Of a stretch of DNA of 64,000 nt, positions 7,744 through 16,326 are shown in pieces. Made by a program: the position numbers and the translations under genes. Each line of letters begins with the position of its first letter. The first letter of the stretch is position 1. The notes under the pieces were generated by a model. That model did no database searches and was not told the DNA's origin. It worked only from the letters and a program-made list of their open reading frames with translations. Source of the DNA: SHXO01 sp964523885 (GTDB lineage: Bacteria > Pseudomonadota > Gammaproteobacteria > Burkholderiales > SHXO01); assembly GCA_964523885.1 (NCBI GenBank), contig CAZFYX010000087.1, positions 62,001 through 126,000 on the forward strand, written 5' to 3'.

Positions 7744-8571
7744 TCAGGCGCCTGCTCCGAGCAGCCGGACCTCGCGCTGCGGGAACGGGATGACGATGCC
7801 CTGGCCGCGGAAGGCGGCGAGGATGTCGCGGTTGAGCTCGCCGGCCGCATCCACGTAGTCGGGGACCTTGACCCAAGGCTTCGCGCACAGCGTGACGGCG
7901 GAGTCGTCGAGCTTCACCACCTGGATCACCGGCGCCGGGTCCTGCAGCACGCGCGCATTGCGCGCGACGAGGTCCTGCAGCACCGCCAGCGCGCGCACCA
8001 CGTCGGTGTCGTAGGCCACTCCGACCGACAACTCGAGCTGCCGCGTCCTGCCGTAGTTGTGCAGGATCTCCCCGACGATCTTGCGATTGGGGATCACCAC
8101 CTTGGAGCGGTCGGTGTGGCTGAGCGTGGTGTTGAACAGCGTGATGAGCTGCACCTCGCCCTCCTCGTGCACGATCGAGATGTACTCACCGACCCGGAAC
8201 GGGCGCGTGAAGACGATGGTCAGGCCCGCGGCCAGGTTGCCCAGCACCCCCTGCAAGGCCAGCGCCACCCCGGCACCGGCGATGCCGAGGCCGGCGATCA
8301 GCGGCAGCAGCTCGACGCCCAGGTTCTGCAGCGCCATGATCACGAACAGCCCGAACACCAGCAGCCGCACCAGGCGCACGAGCAGCAGCCGCACGGTGAC
8401 GTCCAGGTCCAGCCGCACCAGCATCTTGTTCATCAGGCCGCCCACCCAGCGCCCGACGAACACGCCGATGGCCAGGATGACGATCGCCACCACCAACTTG
8501 GGTCCGAACTGGAGCGCCAGGTTGATGGCGGTGGTCTTGACCTGCTGCATGGTTTCGATCGAATCGTTCAT
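7744..8571 (-). CDS. mscS: Small-conductance mechanosensitive channel
   Basis: An inner-membrane channel of 275 residues that opens under membrane tension and releases solutes on hypo-osmotic shock. Three hydrophobic helices occupy about residues 20-125; the pore helix is the classical glycine/alanine-rich stretch GVALALQGVLGNLAAG followed by TRPFRVGEYI, as in E. coli MscS (286 residues). The C-terminal beta and alpha/beta vestibule follows (VVIPNRKIV, LELSVGVAYDTD). It is convergent with the universal stress gene and divergent from an unknown gene at 8678. A second, truncated channel-like gene is found at 38.3 kb. Confidence 0.9.
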   Translation of the reverse strand: MNDSIETMQQVKTTAINLALQFGPKLVVAIVILAIGVFVGRWVGGLMNKMLVRLDLDVTVRLLLVRLVRLLVFGLFVIMALQNLGVELLPLIAGLGIAGAGVALALQGVLGNLAAGLTIVFTRPFRVGEYISIVHEEGEVQLITLFNTTLSHTDRSKVVIPNRKIVGEILHNYGRTRQLELSVGVAYDTDVVRALAVLQDLVARNARVLQDPAPVIQVVKLDDSAVTLCAKPWVKVPDYVDAAGELNRDILAAFRGQGIVIPFPQREVRLLGAGA

Positions 8572-8677
8572 CTGCTTCGGCTCCCCGGGGTTGGCCCTCG
8601 ACTTTTCCTCGTCGCGATTCTAAGCCGATGCGCGGACCGCCCGCACACGCGGTAAGCTAACCACAGGAGGGGCACGC

Positions 8678-9196
8678 ATGAAGTTCATCGGCCAGCTGCT
8701 GGGCCGGCACCTGCAGCGCTACCCGCGCATGGAGCTGGCGGACGTCTACAAGCTGCTGCACCAGGCGGCGATGGGCCCGGGGCACGCGCTGCGCGACCCG
8801 GCGCAGGCGCGCGATGCGCTGCGCAGCGAGTGCGCGGCACTCGAGCCCGGCGGCCAGGACCCGCTCGTCGACCCGATTTCGCCCGACGGGCAGCTCGCAC
8901 GCGTGCACCTGCGCGCGTGGCTCGCCGCGGCCCGGGACGTCGATGCGCTGGCCCAGGCGTTCATCCTGACCGCGCAGCAGCATCCGGGCACACCCGAGAA
9001 GCTGGCCAAGTTCTGCGGCTGCCTGGGCGACTTCGCCGAATCCGGCGCACTGCCCTTCACCCGCAGCGACGTCGCGGCCTACTTCGATCCCGTCGTGGCA
9101 CAGGGCTATCCCGTGGTGCGCCACTCCGAGACTTACCGCACCACCTACCGGCCAGCCTACCGGGTGGTCGCGGTGGCGCTGCTGCCGCCGCACTGA
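8678..9196 (+). CDS. Conserved hypothetical protein, 172 aa
   Basis: I do not recognise a named family. The protein is soluble, with no signal peptide or membrane segment. A striking short motif, LLHQAAMGPGHA (about residues 26-37), looks like a conserved active or binding site and carries two histidines; a second conserved-looking stretch is KLAKFCGCLGDF near 108. The ribosome-binding site AGGAGGGG before the ATG at 8678 is excellent, so this is a real gene. It is preceded by divergent mscS and followed 34 bp later by the Bug-type binding protein gene, from which it appears functionally separate. Confidence 0.75.
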   Translation: MKFIGQLLGRHLQRYPRMELADVYKLLHQAAMGPGHALRDPAQARDALRSECAALEPGGQDPLVDPISPDGQLARVHLRAWLAAARDVDALAQAFILTAQQHPGTPEKLAKFCGCLGDFAESGALPFTRSDVAAYFDPVVAQGYPVVRHSETYRTTYRPAYRVVAVALLPPH

Positions 9197-9230
9197 CACC
9201 GCCCCCCTCCGTCAGCGAGAGAGAACCAGG

Positions 9231-10211
9231 ATGTTCACCACCCCGCGCCGCTGGCTCGCGCATCTGGCCGTACTGCTGCTCGCCTGCGCACCGGCCGCAC
9301 TCAACGCACAGGCCTGGCCCGACCGCCCGGTCAAGCTGGTGGTGCCGTTCCCGCCCGGCGGCACCACCGACATCGTTGCGCGCATCGTGGCCGAACACGC
9401 CTCGCGCCGGCTGGGGCAGCAGATGGTGGTGGAGAACCGTCCGGGCGCAGGCGGCAACACCGGCACCGAGCTGGTCAAGCGTGCGGCACCCGACGGGTAC
9501 ACGCTGTCGTTGTGCACCATCGGCACCTGCGCCATCAACGCGAGCATCTACGCCAATCCCGGCTACGACATCCAGAAGGACTTCGTGCCGGTCATCGTGA
9601 TCGGCGGGGTGGTCAACGTCCTCGCGATCCATCCCGGCGTCCCGGCAAAGACCGTGAAGGAGCTCGTGCAGCTCGCCAGGGCCAAGCCCGACCAGCTCAC
9701 CTACGGCTCGTCCGGCTACGGTTCGTCGCCGCACCTGGCCGGCGAGCTGCTCAAGGACATGGCCGGCGTGCAGATCACGCACGTGCCCTACAAGGGCTCG
9801 GCCCCGGCCATCGTCGACCTGCGCGGGGGCCAGATCGACATGTTCTTCGACAACGCGCCCTCGATCCTGCCGCACGTCAAGGCCGGGCCGCTGGTCCCGC
9901 TCGCGACCACCGGGGCGAAACGGTCGAAGTCGCTGCCCACCGTGCCGACGATGGAGGAAGCCGGGTTTGCCGGCTTCGTGATCGAACCGTGGTGGGGCGT
10001 GCTGGCACCGGCGAAGACGCCACCTGCCGTCGTGGCGAAGCTCAACCAGGTCCTCAACGAAGTGCTCAAGGATCCCGCCGTGCTCAAGCGCTTCGAGGAA
10101 GTGGATCTCAACGTGTGGGGCGGCACGCCCGAGCGGCTCGGCACGCTCGTCAGGACCGAAACCGCCAAGTGGGGCAAGCTGGTGCGCGACCGGGACATCA
10201 AGGCCGAATGA
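9231..10211 (+). CDS. Bug/TctC-type periplasmic substrate-binding protein
   Basis: A 326-residue tripartite-tricarboxylate-transporter receptor (Bug family), greatly expanded in Burkholderiales. An N-terminal signal peptide ends at about residue 27 (LNAQA). The mature protein begins with the family hallmark WPDRPVKLVVPFPPGGTTD and continues with GSSPHLAGELLK and VPYKGSAPA, the ligand-binding loops. These proteins capture carboxylates or sugar acids in the periplasm. Most lack their own membrane partner, as here: no TctA or TctB is nearby. The stop overlaps the start of the following enolase-superfamily gene in ATGA, so the ligand is probably a sugar acid or related hydroxy acid used by that enzyme. 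Confidence 0.9.
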   Translation: MFTTPRRWLAHLAVLLLACAPAALNAQAWPDRPVKLVVPFPPGGTTDIVARIVAEHASRRLGQQMVVENRPGAGGNTGTELVKRAAPDGYTLSLCTIGTCAINASIYANPGYDIQKDFVPVIVIGGVVNVLAIHPGVPAKTVKELVQLARAKPDQLTYGSSGYGSSPHLAGELLKDMAGVQITHVPYKGSAPAIVDLRGGQIDMFFDNAPSILPHVKAGPLVPLATTGAKRSKSLPTVPTMEEAGFAGFVIEPWWGVLAPAKTPPAVVAKLNQVLNEVLKDPAVLKRFEEVDLNVWGGTPERLGTLVRTETAKWGKLVRDRDIKAE

Positions 10212-11407
10212 AGATCACCGCCATCGAGACCATCCGGCTGCCGGGCCGGCCCAACCTCCTGCTCGCGCAGGTCCACACCGACGAGGGCCTGATCGGCCTC
10301 GGCGAGACCTCGCGCGGCGCCCTGGCGGTCGAGGCGCAGATCCACGACCTGGTCGCACCGTATCTGCTTGGCAAGGATCCGCTCGCGATCCAGCTGCACA
10401 ACCGGCAGCTCATGGGCACGTACCTCGGGTTCGCCAGCGCGGGCGCAGAGGTGCGCGCAGCGTCGGTGGTCGACCTGGCGCTGTGGGACATCTTCGGCCA
10501 GGCCGTCGGGCAGCCCATCCACCAGGTCCTCGGTGGCGCCTGCCGCGACCGCATCCGTGCGTACAACACCTGCGCGGGCTACAACTACAACACCCGCAGC
10601 GTGGCGCGCAGGCAGATCGGCGCAAGCGATCGCGCCGCGGGTCCGTACGACGACCAGATCGCCTTCACGCACCACGCCGACGAACTGGCCGAGAGCCTGC
10701 TCGCAGAGGGCTTCACCGCGATGAAGATCTGGCCGTTCGACCCGCTGGCCGAGCGCACCACCGGCAGCCTGCTCGCGCGCGAGGAGCTCGAGCTGGGGCT
10801 GGAGCCGTGGCGCAGGATCCGCAAGGCGGTCGGCGACCGCATCGAGGTGATGGCGGAGTTCCACTCGCTGTGGAACCTGCAGCAGGCCAGGCAGATCGCC
10901 CGCGCGCTGGAGGAGTTCCGGCCCTACTGGTCCGAGGACCCGATCAAGATGTGCGACGCGGCCACGCTCAAGGCGTATGCGCAGTCCACGTCGATCCCGG
11001 TATGCGGCAGCGAAACCCTCGGAGGCACCGCGCCGTTCCGCGACATGCTGCAGGCGCAGGCGGTCGACATCGTCATGCTCGACGTGGGCTGGTGCGGCGG
11101 GCTCACCGAGGCCCGCAAGATCTGCGCGCTCGCCGAGAGCTGGCAGCGCCCGGTGGCGCCGCACGACTGCAACGGGCCGGTGGTGTGGGTGGCCTCCATC
11201 CACCTGATGATGCACATCCCCAACGCGCTGGTGATGGAGGCGGTGCGCGCCTACTACAGCACCTGGTACAAGGACGTCATCACCGAGGTGCCGCAGGTGA
11301 AGGATGGGTTCATCTATCCGCTCGCCGGGGCCGGCCTGGGCACCCGGCTGCTGCCCGACCTGCTGCGCCAGGACGGCGTGCAGGTACGCCGATCCTCAGC
11401 CGCCTAG
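10208..11407 (+). CDS. Enolase-superfamily (mandelate racemase/muconate lactonizing) enzyme
   Basis: A 399-residue enzyme likely to act on an acid sugar or hydroxy acid by abstracting the alpha proton next to a carboxylate. Metal ligands read as Glu217 (AEFHS), Glu243 (WSEDP) and Glu269 (GSETLGG); Lys173 in AMKIW and His319 in APHDC are the likely general bases, the pattern of dehydratases in the mandelate-racemase subgroup. Translation is coupled to the upstream Bug protein by a 4 bp overlap. Its stop codon overlaps the stop of the convergent YqjK-like gene within one CTAG. The exact substrate is not predictable without a phylogeny; galactonate/gluconate-type dehydratase is a fair guess. Confidence 0.85.
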   Translation: MKITAIETIRLPGRPNLLLAQVHTDEGLIGLGETSRGALAVEAQIHDLVAPYLLGKDPLAIQLHNRQLMGTYLGFASAGAEVRAASVVDLALWDIFGQAVGQPIHQVLGGACRDRIRAYNTCAGYNYNTRSVARRQIGASDRAAGPYDDQIAFTHHADELAESLLAEGFTAMKIWPFDPLAERTTGSLLAREELELGLEPWRRIRKAVGDRIEVMAEFHSLWNLQQARQIARALEEFRPYWSEDPIKMCDAATLKAYAQSTSIPVCGSETLGGTAPFRDMLQAQAVDIVMLDVGWCGGLTEARKICALAESWQRPVAPHDCNGPVVWVASIHLMMHIPNALVMEAVRAYYSTWYKDVITEVPQVKDGFIYPLAGAGLGTRLLPDLLRQDGVQVRRSSAA

Positions 11408-11718
11408 CGGTACCGCAGCAGCCTCCAGAGTGCGACCCCGAGGTCGCGTGCACGGGTGGCGAGGGTCCATGCACCGACCGCCCCGGTTGCGAAGCGCAGC
11501 ACGCGCCGCGGGCCGATCACCAGCACGCCCACGACGACGCTCCCGGCCACCAGCGGACGCCGCGTGAGCCAGCGCAGCCCCGCAGCCGCGAGCTGGGGCG
11601 CCTGCATCGAGTCGCTGACGCGCGCGCAGTCGCCGATCACCTGCGTACGCAGCGCCTGGGAGCGCGCGGTCAGTGCGCGCCGGCGCGCAGACAGCTGATC
11701 CAGGCGGCTAGGGGCCAC
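11404..11718 (-). CDS. YqjK-like membrane-associated protein
   Basis: A 104-residue basic protein: an amphipathic N-terminal coil (SARRRALTARSQALR) followed by a single hydrophobic segment (about residues 55-85, PLVAGSVVVGVLVIG). The position as last gene after a YqjD and a YqjE homologue matches the yqjDEK arrangement of enterobacteria. Function unknown; the group is linked to stationary phase and stress and YqjD tethers ribosomes to the membrane. It starts 28 bp after the YqjE-like stop. Its stop shares bases with that of the convergent enolase-superfamily gene. Confidence 0.7.
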   Translation of the reverse strand: MAPSRLDQLSARRRALTARSQALRTQVIGDCARVSDSMQAPQLAAAGLRWLTRRPLVAGSVVVGVLVIGPRRVLRFATGAVGAWTLATRARDLGVALWRLLRYR

Positions 11719-11746
11719 GTCGGTGCCTCATCATCGTGCAGGCGCG

Positions 11747-12145
11747 TCAGCGCTTGAGCAGGTCATGATCCTTGCGCAGCTCGGACAACGTGGCATCGAA
11801 CGGGCGCGGCTTGTGCAGCACGCGCGAGCGCGCGCGCATCGCCGCAATCGCGCACCCGGCGAGGAACGCCAGGCCGAGCAACCCGGCCGTCATCCAGCGG
11901 TGCACCGGATCGACCCCAAGCACGAGCGCTGCCGCCAGCATGAGCAGGCCGCCGAAGGCGGCGAGCAGGGCCGCCACGCTCCACAGCAGCAGCGAGGCGA
12001 CGCGCTCGACCTCCTCCTGGATCTCGACGCTGAACAGCTCGAGCCGGTTGTGCCCGATCGCCACCAGGGTGGCGAGCAGGGCGCGCGCCGATCCCAGCAG
12101 GCCCGGCGGCGGCTCGCGCCGGGCTCCAGGCTGCGGATCGCTCAC
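11747..12145 (-). CDS. YqjE-like phage-holin-family membrane protein
   Basis: A 132-residue membrane protein with a short soluble N-terminus, a helical LELFSVEIQEEVERV stretch typical of the family, and two hydrophobic helices (about residues 45-72 and 78-100). Databases often name it a holin-superfamily III protein, but nothing here is viral. The start is a GTG at 12145 that overlaps the stop of the YqjD gene as GTGA, so it is translationally coupled. It probably forms a membrane complex with its YqjD and YqjK neighbours. Confidence 0.75.
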   Translation of the reverse strand: MSDPQPGARREPPPGLLGSARALLATLVAIGHNRLELFSVEIQEEVERVASLLLWSVAALLAAFGGLLMLAAALVLGVDPVHRWMTAGLLGLAFLAGCAIAAMRARSRVLHKPRPFDATLSELRKDHDLLKR

Positions 12146-12444
12146 CGCCGGCCGATCAGATAGCCGACCAGGAAGGCCACGCCCGCGGCCACCCCGATGG
12201 ACTGCCACGGGTTCTCGTGGACGTATTCGTCGGCCGCTCTGGCAGTGGCGCGCACCTGCGCCTCGATCTCGATGCCTGCGTCCTGCAGCCGCATGCGCGC
12301 CTGGCGCAGCGACTCCTCGGCGCGGGCGCGGACCTGCGCGATCTTCTCGTCGGCCTGCCCCGCGGTGGCCCTGAGCAGCGCCTCGCCGTCCTCGATGACC
12401 AGACGCAGGTCCTGCATCAGCTTCTCGGTGGTGACCTGTTGCAT
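12142..12444 (-). CDS. YqjD/ElaB family (DUF883) membrane-anchored protein
   Basis: A 100-residue protein: a long charged helix (about 5-75) rich in Ala, Arg, Glu and Gln, then the family motif YVHENPWQSIGVAAG and a C-terminal transmembrane helix ending LVGYLIGRR. E. coli relatives YqjD and ElaB bind ribosomes and anchor them to the inner membrane in stationary phase. A GGAG ribosome-binding site eight bases upstream favours the ATG at 12444 over the one at 12456. The gene leads the three-gene operon. A related protein is encoded at 52.4 kb. Confidence 0.83.
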   Translation of the reverse strand: MQQVTTEKLMQDLRLVIEDGEALLRATAGQADEKIAQVRARAEESLRQARMRLQDAGIEIEAQVRATARAADEYVHENPWQSIGVAAGVAFLVGYLIGRR

Positions 12445-12487
12445 GTGGTTCTCCATTCTCGGCCGGCGGTTGCCGGTGACATCCGTC

Positions 12488-12493
12488 ATGATA
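12488..12493 (-). promoter_or_regulatory. -10 element of the yqjDEK-like operon
   Basis: Minus-strand TATCAT (5 of 6 matches) in the 207 bp between the MFS gene stop and the YqjD start. The start of transcription would be near 12481, leaving a leader of about 37 bases. The -35 region is weak (AATCCG). The rest of that gap shows no further feature. Confidence 0.35.
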
Positions 12494-12651
12494 GCCGGAC
12501 ATCCAGCCGCCGGATTGAGCCAGCGCAAGTCACCGTCGCACGCACCGGGACCCGGCCTTCGTCGAGCACCGGTTGCGGAGGAACCCTCGACTGCAGCTGG
12601 AGAGCGGGTGCACCGGCCCCGGAGCGCGGCGGCGTGATCTCGCCTGGCTGC

Positions 12652-14178
12652 TCAGCCGTCCCGGGTCCGGTCTGCGTCCTGCACGCCTGGCTCCCCCGCG
12701 GCCCGCGCGCGCACCGAGCCGCGCCGCTCCGCCGCCATGCGGCCCAGCGACAGGATGGTCGCCAGCCGCATGCCGGCGATCGACGACAGCTGGTCGATCC
12801 CGCGCAGCGCTTCGAGGCCGAACTCCTGCATCACCACCCGCTCGCTGAACTCGCGTCCCTCGGTGATGCGCGACAGGCGGTGCATGACGTACAGGCCCAG
12901 CGCGGCGGAGATCGCGAACAGGAACGCCCAGTGGTGAAACATCAGAACCGTGATGTCGCTCCTGCGCAGCGGCGACACCCATTGCACGGTCAGCGCCAGC
13001 TCGCGCGAGGAGAACCAGTCCGCCAGCACCCCGCCCAGGAGCGGCGCCACGCCGCCCGCCATCGCGCCGGCGAGGCTCACCGACGCCAGATAGGTGGTGC
13101 CATGGGCCGGCGGCGCCAGCTTGAGGCCGAGATTGCCGGTCGCCAGGCCGATCCCGCCTGCCGCCGCACCCATGACCAGGTGAACGAACAGCAGCAGCGG
13201 CAGCGTCGCCGCGTCCGGCTGCGGCAGTGCGACGAACGCCAGGCCGAGCAGGCTGGCAAAGTAGGCCGGCAGCGCGACCGCGAGGATCGACTTGTTCGAC
13301 AGCCGATCGGACAGCCGTCCCCACAGGTACAGCGTGAGCGCGTTGCTCACCTGGCTGGCGATCGAGAGCATGGTGACCGTGCTCAGGGGATAGCCCAGTT
13401 GCCGCAGCAGGAATACCGCCACGAACGGCGCCGCGATGTTGGACGCGAAGCCCCAGCTCATCATCAGTCCAATGTAGCGGCGGAAGCCCGCGTCCCGCAG
13501 CGGAGCGGTCAGGCGCTGGTGGATCGGCTTCGACGGTCCGCTCCACAGCATCGCCGGCTCGGGCACGCTGGCGAGGAAGCGCGAGCTCACGAACCCGGCC
13601 AGGCCGGCGCAGGCGAACGCGACCGAGTAGGCGTGCAGGCGGGAGCCGAACGGCCAGTGATCGACCAGCAACCCCGCCGCCAGCGCACCGGCGCCGCCCA
13701 GCACCGTGCTGGCGAACAGCCGCTGCGAGAAGAACCGCCCCAGCCCGTCCCGCGGCAGCAACTGGTGCAGCCACGAGTTGAGCGCGCATCCGCCGATGGC
13801 GCCGAGCACGGTGATCGCGACCTGAGCGGCCACCACGCAGCCCAGCTGCAGCGACCGGCCGGGCAGGAAGGGGACGGCCGCGAGCGCGAGGATGATCACG
13901 CGGGCGAGCGTCACTGCCGTGACGGTGATGCGCCGGCGCGTACGCAGCCGCTCGACCAGCGCGATCCCGGGCAGCTGTGCGGACTGCGCCAGCAGCGGGA
14001 TGGCGCCGAGCAGGCCGACCACGGACGGGCTCGCGCCCAGCTCGAGGGCGAATCCGATCAGGATCACCCCGCCATATAGCGAGCCCGCCAGGCTCGCCCA
14101 GGCCGCGTCCTGCACCAACGCCTGCTTGCCGCGCGCGAGCGCGGCCTCGGAAATGCTGGCGTCGGGCAGCAGGCGCAT
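12652..14178 (-). CDS. MFS family transporter
   Basis: A 508-residue inner-membrane transporter with about twelve hydrophobic helices grouped six plus six. Motif-A-like loops appear after helix 2 (LVERLRTRRRI) and in the second half (GRLSDRLSNKS). There is an extra C-terminal cytoplasmic tail of about 60 residues after the last helix, containing REFSERVVMQEFGLEALRG. I cannot name the substrate. The gene stands alone on the minus strand, divergent from the SoxYZ-like gene with 105 bp between starts, where a promoter for the latter is seen. Confidence 0.8.
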   Translation of the reverse strand: MRLLPDASISEAALARGKQALVQDAAWASLAGSLYGGVILIGFALELGASPSVVGLLGAIPLLAQSAQLPGIALVERLRTRRRITVTAVTLARVIILALAAVPFLPGRSLQLGCVVAAQVAITVLGAIGGCALNSWLHQLLPRDGLGRFFSQRLFASTVLGGAGALAAGLLVDHWPFGSRLHAYSVAFACAGLAGFVSSRFLASVPEPAMLWSGPSKPIHQRLTAPLRDAGFRRYIGLMMSWGFASNIAAPFVAVFLLRQLGYPLSTVTMLSIASQVSNALTLYLWGRLSDRLSNKSILAVALPAYFASLLGLAFVALPQPDAATLPLLLFVHLVMGAAAGGIGLATGNLGLKLAPPAHGTTYLASVSLAGAMAGGVAPLLGGVLADWFSSRELALTVQWVSPLRRSDITVLMFHHWAFLFAISAALGLYVMHRLSRITEGREFSERVVMQEFGLEALRGIDQLSSIAGMRLATILSLGRMAAERRGSVRARAAGEPGVQDADRTRDG

Positions 14179-14249
14179 GGGAGGACCGGGCAGTCAGGGG
14201 CAGGGAGGCGCTGCAAGCGGCGCTCCGGGCTCGCAGCCGGCGCCTGTCG

Positions 14250-14255
14250 TATGAT
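14250..14255 (+). promoter_or_regulatory. -10 element for the SoxYZ-like gene
   Basis: TATGAT (5 of 6 matches) lies 28 bases before the ATG at 14284, in the divergent gap with the MFS gene. No convincing -35 is seen, nor a Shine-Dalgarno before the ATG. Confidence 0.3.
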
Positions 14256-14283
14256 TCGGCGCTCCGGAACACGATCCGATCCC

Positions 14284-15090
14284 ATGCGCCTCCCGACCGT
14301 CCTGCGCTTTGCCATCGTCCTCGCCGGGTGCCTGGCATGCACCGCCCTGCGCGCGCAGGACCGCGACGAGAACCCAGCCTGGCTGGCGCTCAAGCCGGTC
14401 CTGTTCGGCGACCGTCCGGTGAAGGTCAATGCCGCCAACATCCTGCAGGTGTTCGCCCCCGCGAACGCGGAGAACGCCGCCGTCGTGCCGGTGACCATCC
14501 GCGCGCGCATCGAGCAGCAGCCCGAGCGCTACATCCGCCACATCTACCTCATCATCGACGAGAACCCCTCGCCGTTCGGGGTCAAGTTCACCCTCACCCC
14601 GGAGAGCGGGCGCGCGGACATCGAGACGCGGGTGCGGCTGCAGTCGTCCTCGCCGGTGCGGGCAGTGGCGGAGCTCAACGACGGCTCGCTGTGGATGAAC
14701 AGCACGATGGTGTTCGGTGCAGGCGGGTGCTCGGCGCCGGTCTCCGGCGGCATCGCGCAGAACGTCGGCCGCATGAAGCTGCGCGTGGAGGACGAGATCG
14801 CGCAGCCGGGCGAACCGCTGATGGCGCAGCTCAACGTCCAGCACCCGCAGTTCTCCGGCATGGCCAGCAACTCCAGCGTCGCGCCGCACTTCGTGCGCGA
14901 GGTCAGGGTCTACTACGCCGACCGCCTGGTGATGACCGCAGAGGTCGACTTCACCATCAGCGAGAACCCGAGCTTCCGGTTCTACTTCCTGCCGGTCCAG
15001 GACGGGCAGCTGCGCGCGGAGGTCGTGGACTCATCCGAGCTGCGCTTCGAGCAGACGCTGGCGGTCCAGGCCCCGCGCGCATCGAACTGA
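14284..15090 (+). CDS. Quinoprotein-dehydrogenase-associated SoxYZ-like carrier
   Basis: A 268-residue periplasmic protein with a signal peptide (cleavage after TALRA near residue 24). It is a natural fusion of a SoxY-like domain (about 30-155) and a SoxZ-like domain (about 165-268). The carrier cysteine of SoxY, usually in a C-terminal GGCG, appears as Cys149 in GAGGCSAP at the end of the SoxY half, as in the SoxYZ-like family associated with PQQ alcohol dehydrogenases. SoxYZ holds sulfur intermediates on this cysteine; the role of the fused version is unclear. No quinoprotein or other sox gene is present here; an enolase-superfamily gene follows 23 bp later. Confidence 0.82.
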   Translation: MRLPTVLRFAIVLAGCLACTALRAQDRDENPAWLALKPVLFGDRPVKVNAANILQVFAPANAENAAVVPVTIRARIEQQPERYIRHIYLIIDENPSPFGVKFTLTPESGRADIETRVRLQSSSPVRAVAELNDGSLWMNSTMVFGAGGCSAPVSGGIAQNVGRMKLRVEDEIAQPGEPLMAQLNVQHPQFSGMASNSSVAPHFVREVRVYYADRLVMTAEVDFTISENPSFRFYFLPVQDGQLRAEVVDSSELRFEQTLAVQAPRASN

Positions 15091-15113
15091 CGCATCGACC
15101 AACAGGAGCGCAC

Positions 15114-16268
15114 ATGCCCGGCGGCCCGCAGCGCATCACCGACATCCAGGCCTTTCCCACCTCGTTCCCGGTGGACCCCAGGCACAGCGTGACGCTCGGC
15201 GTCGGCCGCGCGGTCAAGCGCGACGCCGTCATCGTCAAGGTCACCACGGCCGACGGCATCGTCGGCTGGGGCGAGGCGCATCACGGGCGCGCACCGGGAA
15301 CCGTTGCACACCTGATCAACCACACGCTGAAGCAGTTGGTGCTGGGCATGGACGCACACGATGTGGTCGGCGTGTGGGCGCGGGTGTACGAGAAGCAGCT
15401 CGGCAGCCATGGCATGGGCGCCGCGGCGTCCATCGGGCTGTCCGGCATCGACCAGGCGCTGTGGGACATCCGAGGCAAGGCGGCCGGCCTGCCGCTGTAC
15501 CGGTTGTTGGGCGGGAGCGCGCGCCGGGTTCCGGCGTACGCGGGCGGCGTTTCGCTTGGTTACCAGGAGCCTCGTGCACTGCTGGCCGAAGCCCAGCCGT
15601 TGATCGCCGCCGGCTACAAGGCGATCAAGCTGCGCATCGGTGACACCCCGGCGCGCGACATCGCCCGCGTCAGCGCCGTGCGCGAAGCCCTGGGAGACGA
15701 CATCGTCATCCTGACCGACGCCAACACCGGCTACACCGTGGCCGACGCGCGCAGGGCCATGCCCGCCCTGGAGGAGCTCGGCGTGGGCTGGCTGGAGGAG
15801 CCATTCCCGCCCCACGACCATGCGAGCTACGCACAGGCGTCCACGTTCTCCAGCGTGCCGCTGGCCGCCGGCGAGAACCACTACACGCGCTTCGAGTTCC
15901 ACCGCCTGATCGAGGACCGCATCGTCACCATCCTGCAACCCGACCTGTCCAAGTCCGGCGGGGTGACCGAGTGCCTGCGCATCGCCCACCTGGCCTCGGC
16001 GTGGAAGCTGCCGATCAACCCCCACACCTCGATGACCGGGATCAACATGGCGGCCACCATCCACCTGCTGTGTGCGATCGACAACGCCGGCTATTTCGAG
16101 GGCGACGTCTCGCGCGGCAACCGGTTCCGCGACCAGCTGGTCTCCACCCCCTACGCGGTGGGCCCGGACGGCTGCGTGGCACCGCTGGAGCAGCCCGGCA
16201 TCGGGGTGGAGGTCGACGAGGCCTTCCTTGCGGCCCACCCTGTGATCGAGGGACCGGCCTATGTATGA
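15114..16268 (+). CDS. Mandelate racemase/muconate lactonizing enzyme family protein
   Basis: A 384-residue enolase-superfamily enzyme. Barrel motifs: KLR at 172-174 (Lys172 base; the usual second Lys is Arg174), metal ligands Asp202 (TDANTG), Glu228 (WLEEPF) and Glu254 (AGENHY), Asp277 (PDLSKSGG) and His304 (NPHTS). The Asp277-His304 pair with the Lys indicates racemase or dehydratase chemistry on a carboxylate substrate. A GGAG ribosome-binding site precedes ATG 15114. It belongs to the same plus-strand run as the SoxYZ-like gene and the following genes. It is not closely similar to the enolase-superfamily enzyme at 10.2 kb, so the two probably have different substrates. Confidence 0.87.
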   Translation: MPGGPQRITDIQAFPTSFPVDPRHSVTLGVGRAVKRDAVIVKVTTADGIVGWGEAHHGRAPGTVAHLINHTLKQLVLGMDAHDVVGVWARVYEKQLGSHGMGAAASIGLSGIDQALWDIRGKAAGLPLYRLLGGSARRVPAYAGGVSLGYQEPRALLAEAQPLIAAGYKAIKLRIGDTPARDIARVSAVREALGDDIVILTDANTGYTVADARRAMPALEELGVGWLEEPFPPHDHASYAQASTFSSVPLAAGENHYTRFEFHRLIEDRIVTILQPDLSKSGGVTECLRIAHLASAWKLPINPHTSMTGINMAATIHLLCAIDNAGYFEGDVSRGNRFRDQLVSTPYAVGPDGCVAPLEQPGIGVEVDEAFLAAHPVIEGPAYV

Positions 16269-16326
16269 TCTGGCGCGTACCGTGCTTGCCGGATCGGCTT
16301 CGACCGCGTCTCCAAAGCGAGGAATC

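Noticed and set aside
11747..12145. Prophage remnant suggested by a holin-family protein
   Set aside because: The gene is the YqjE member of a chromosomal yqjDEK-type operon; no other phage gene is near.
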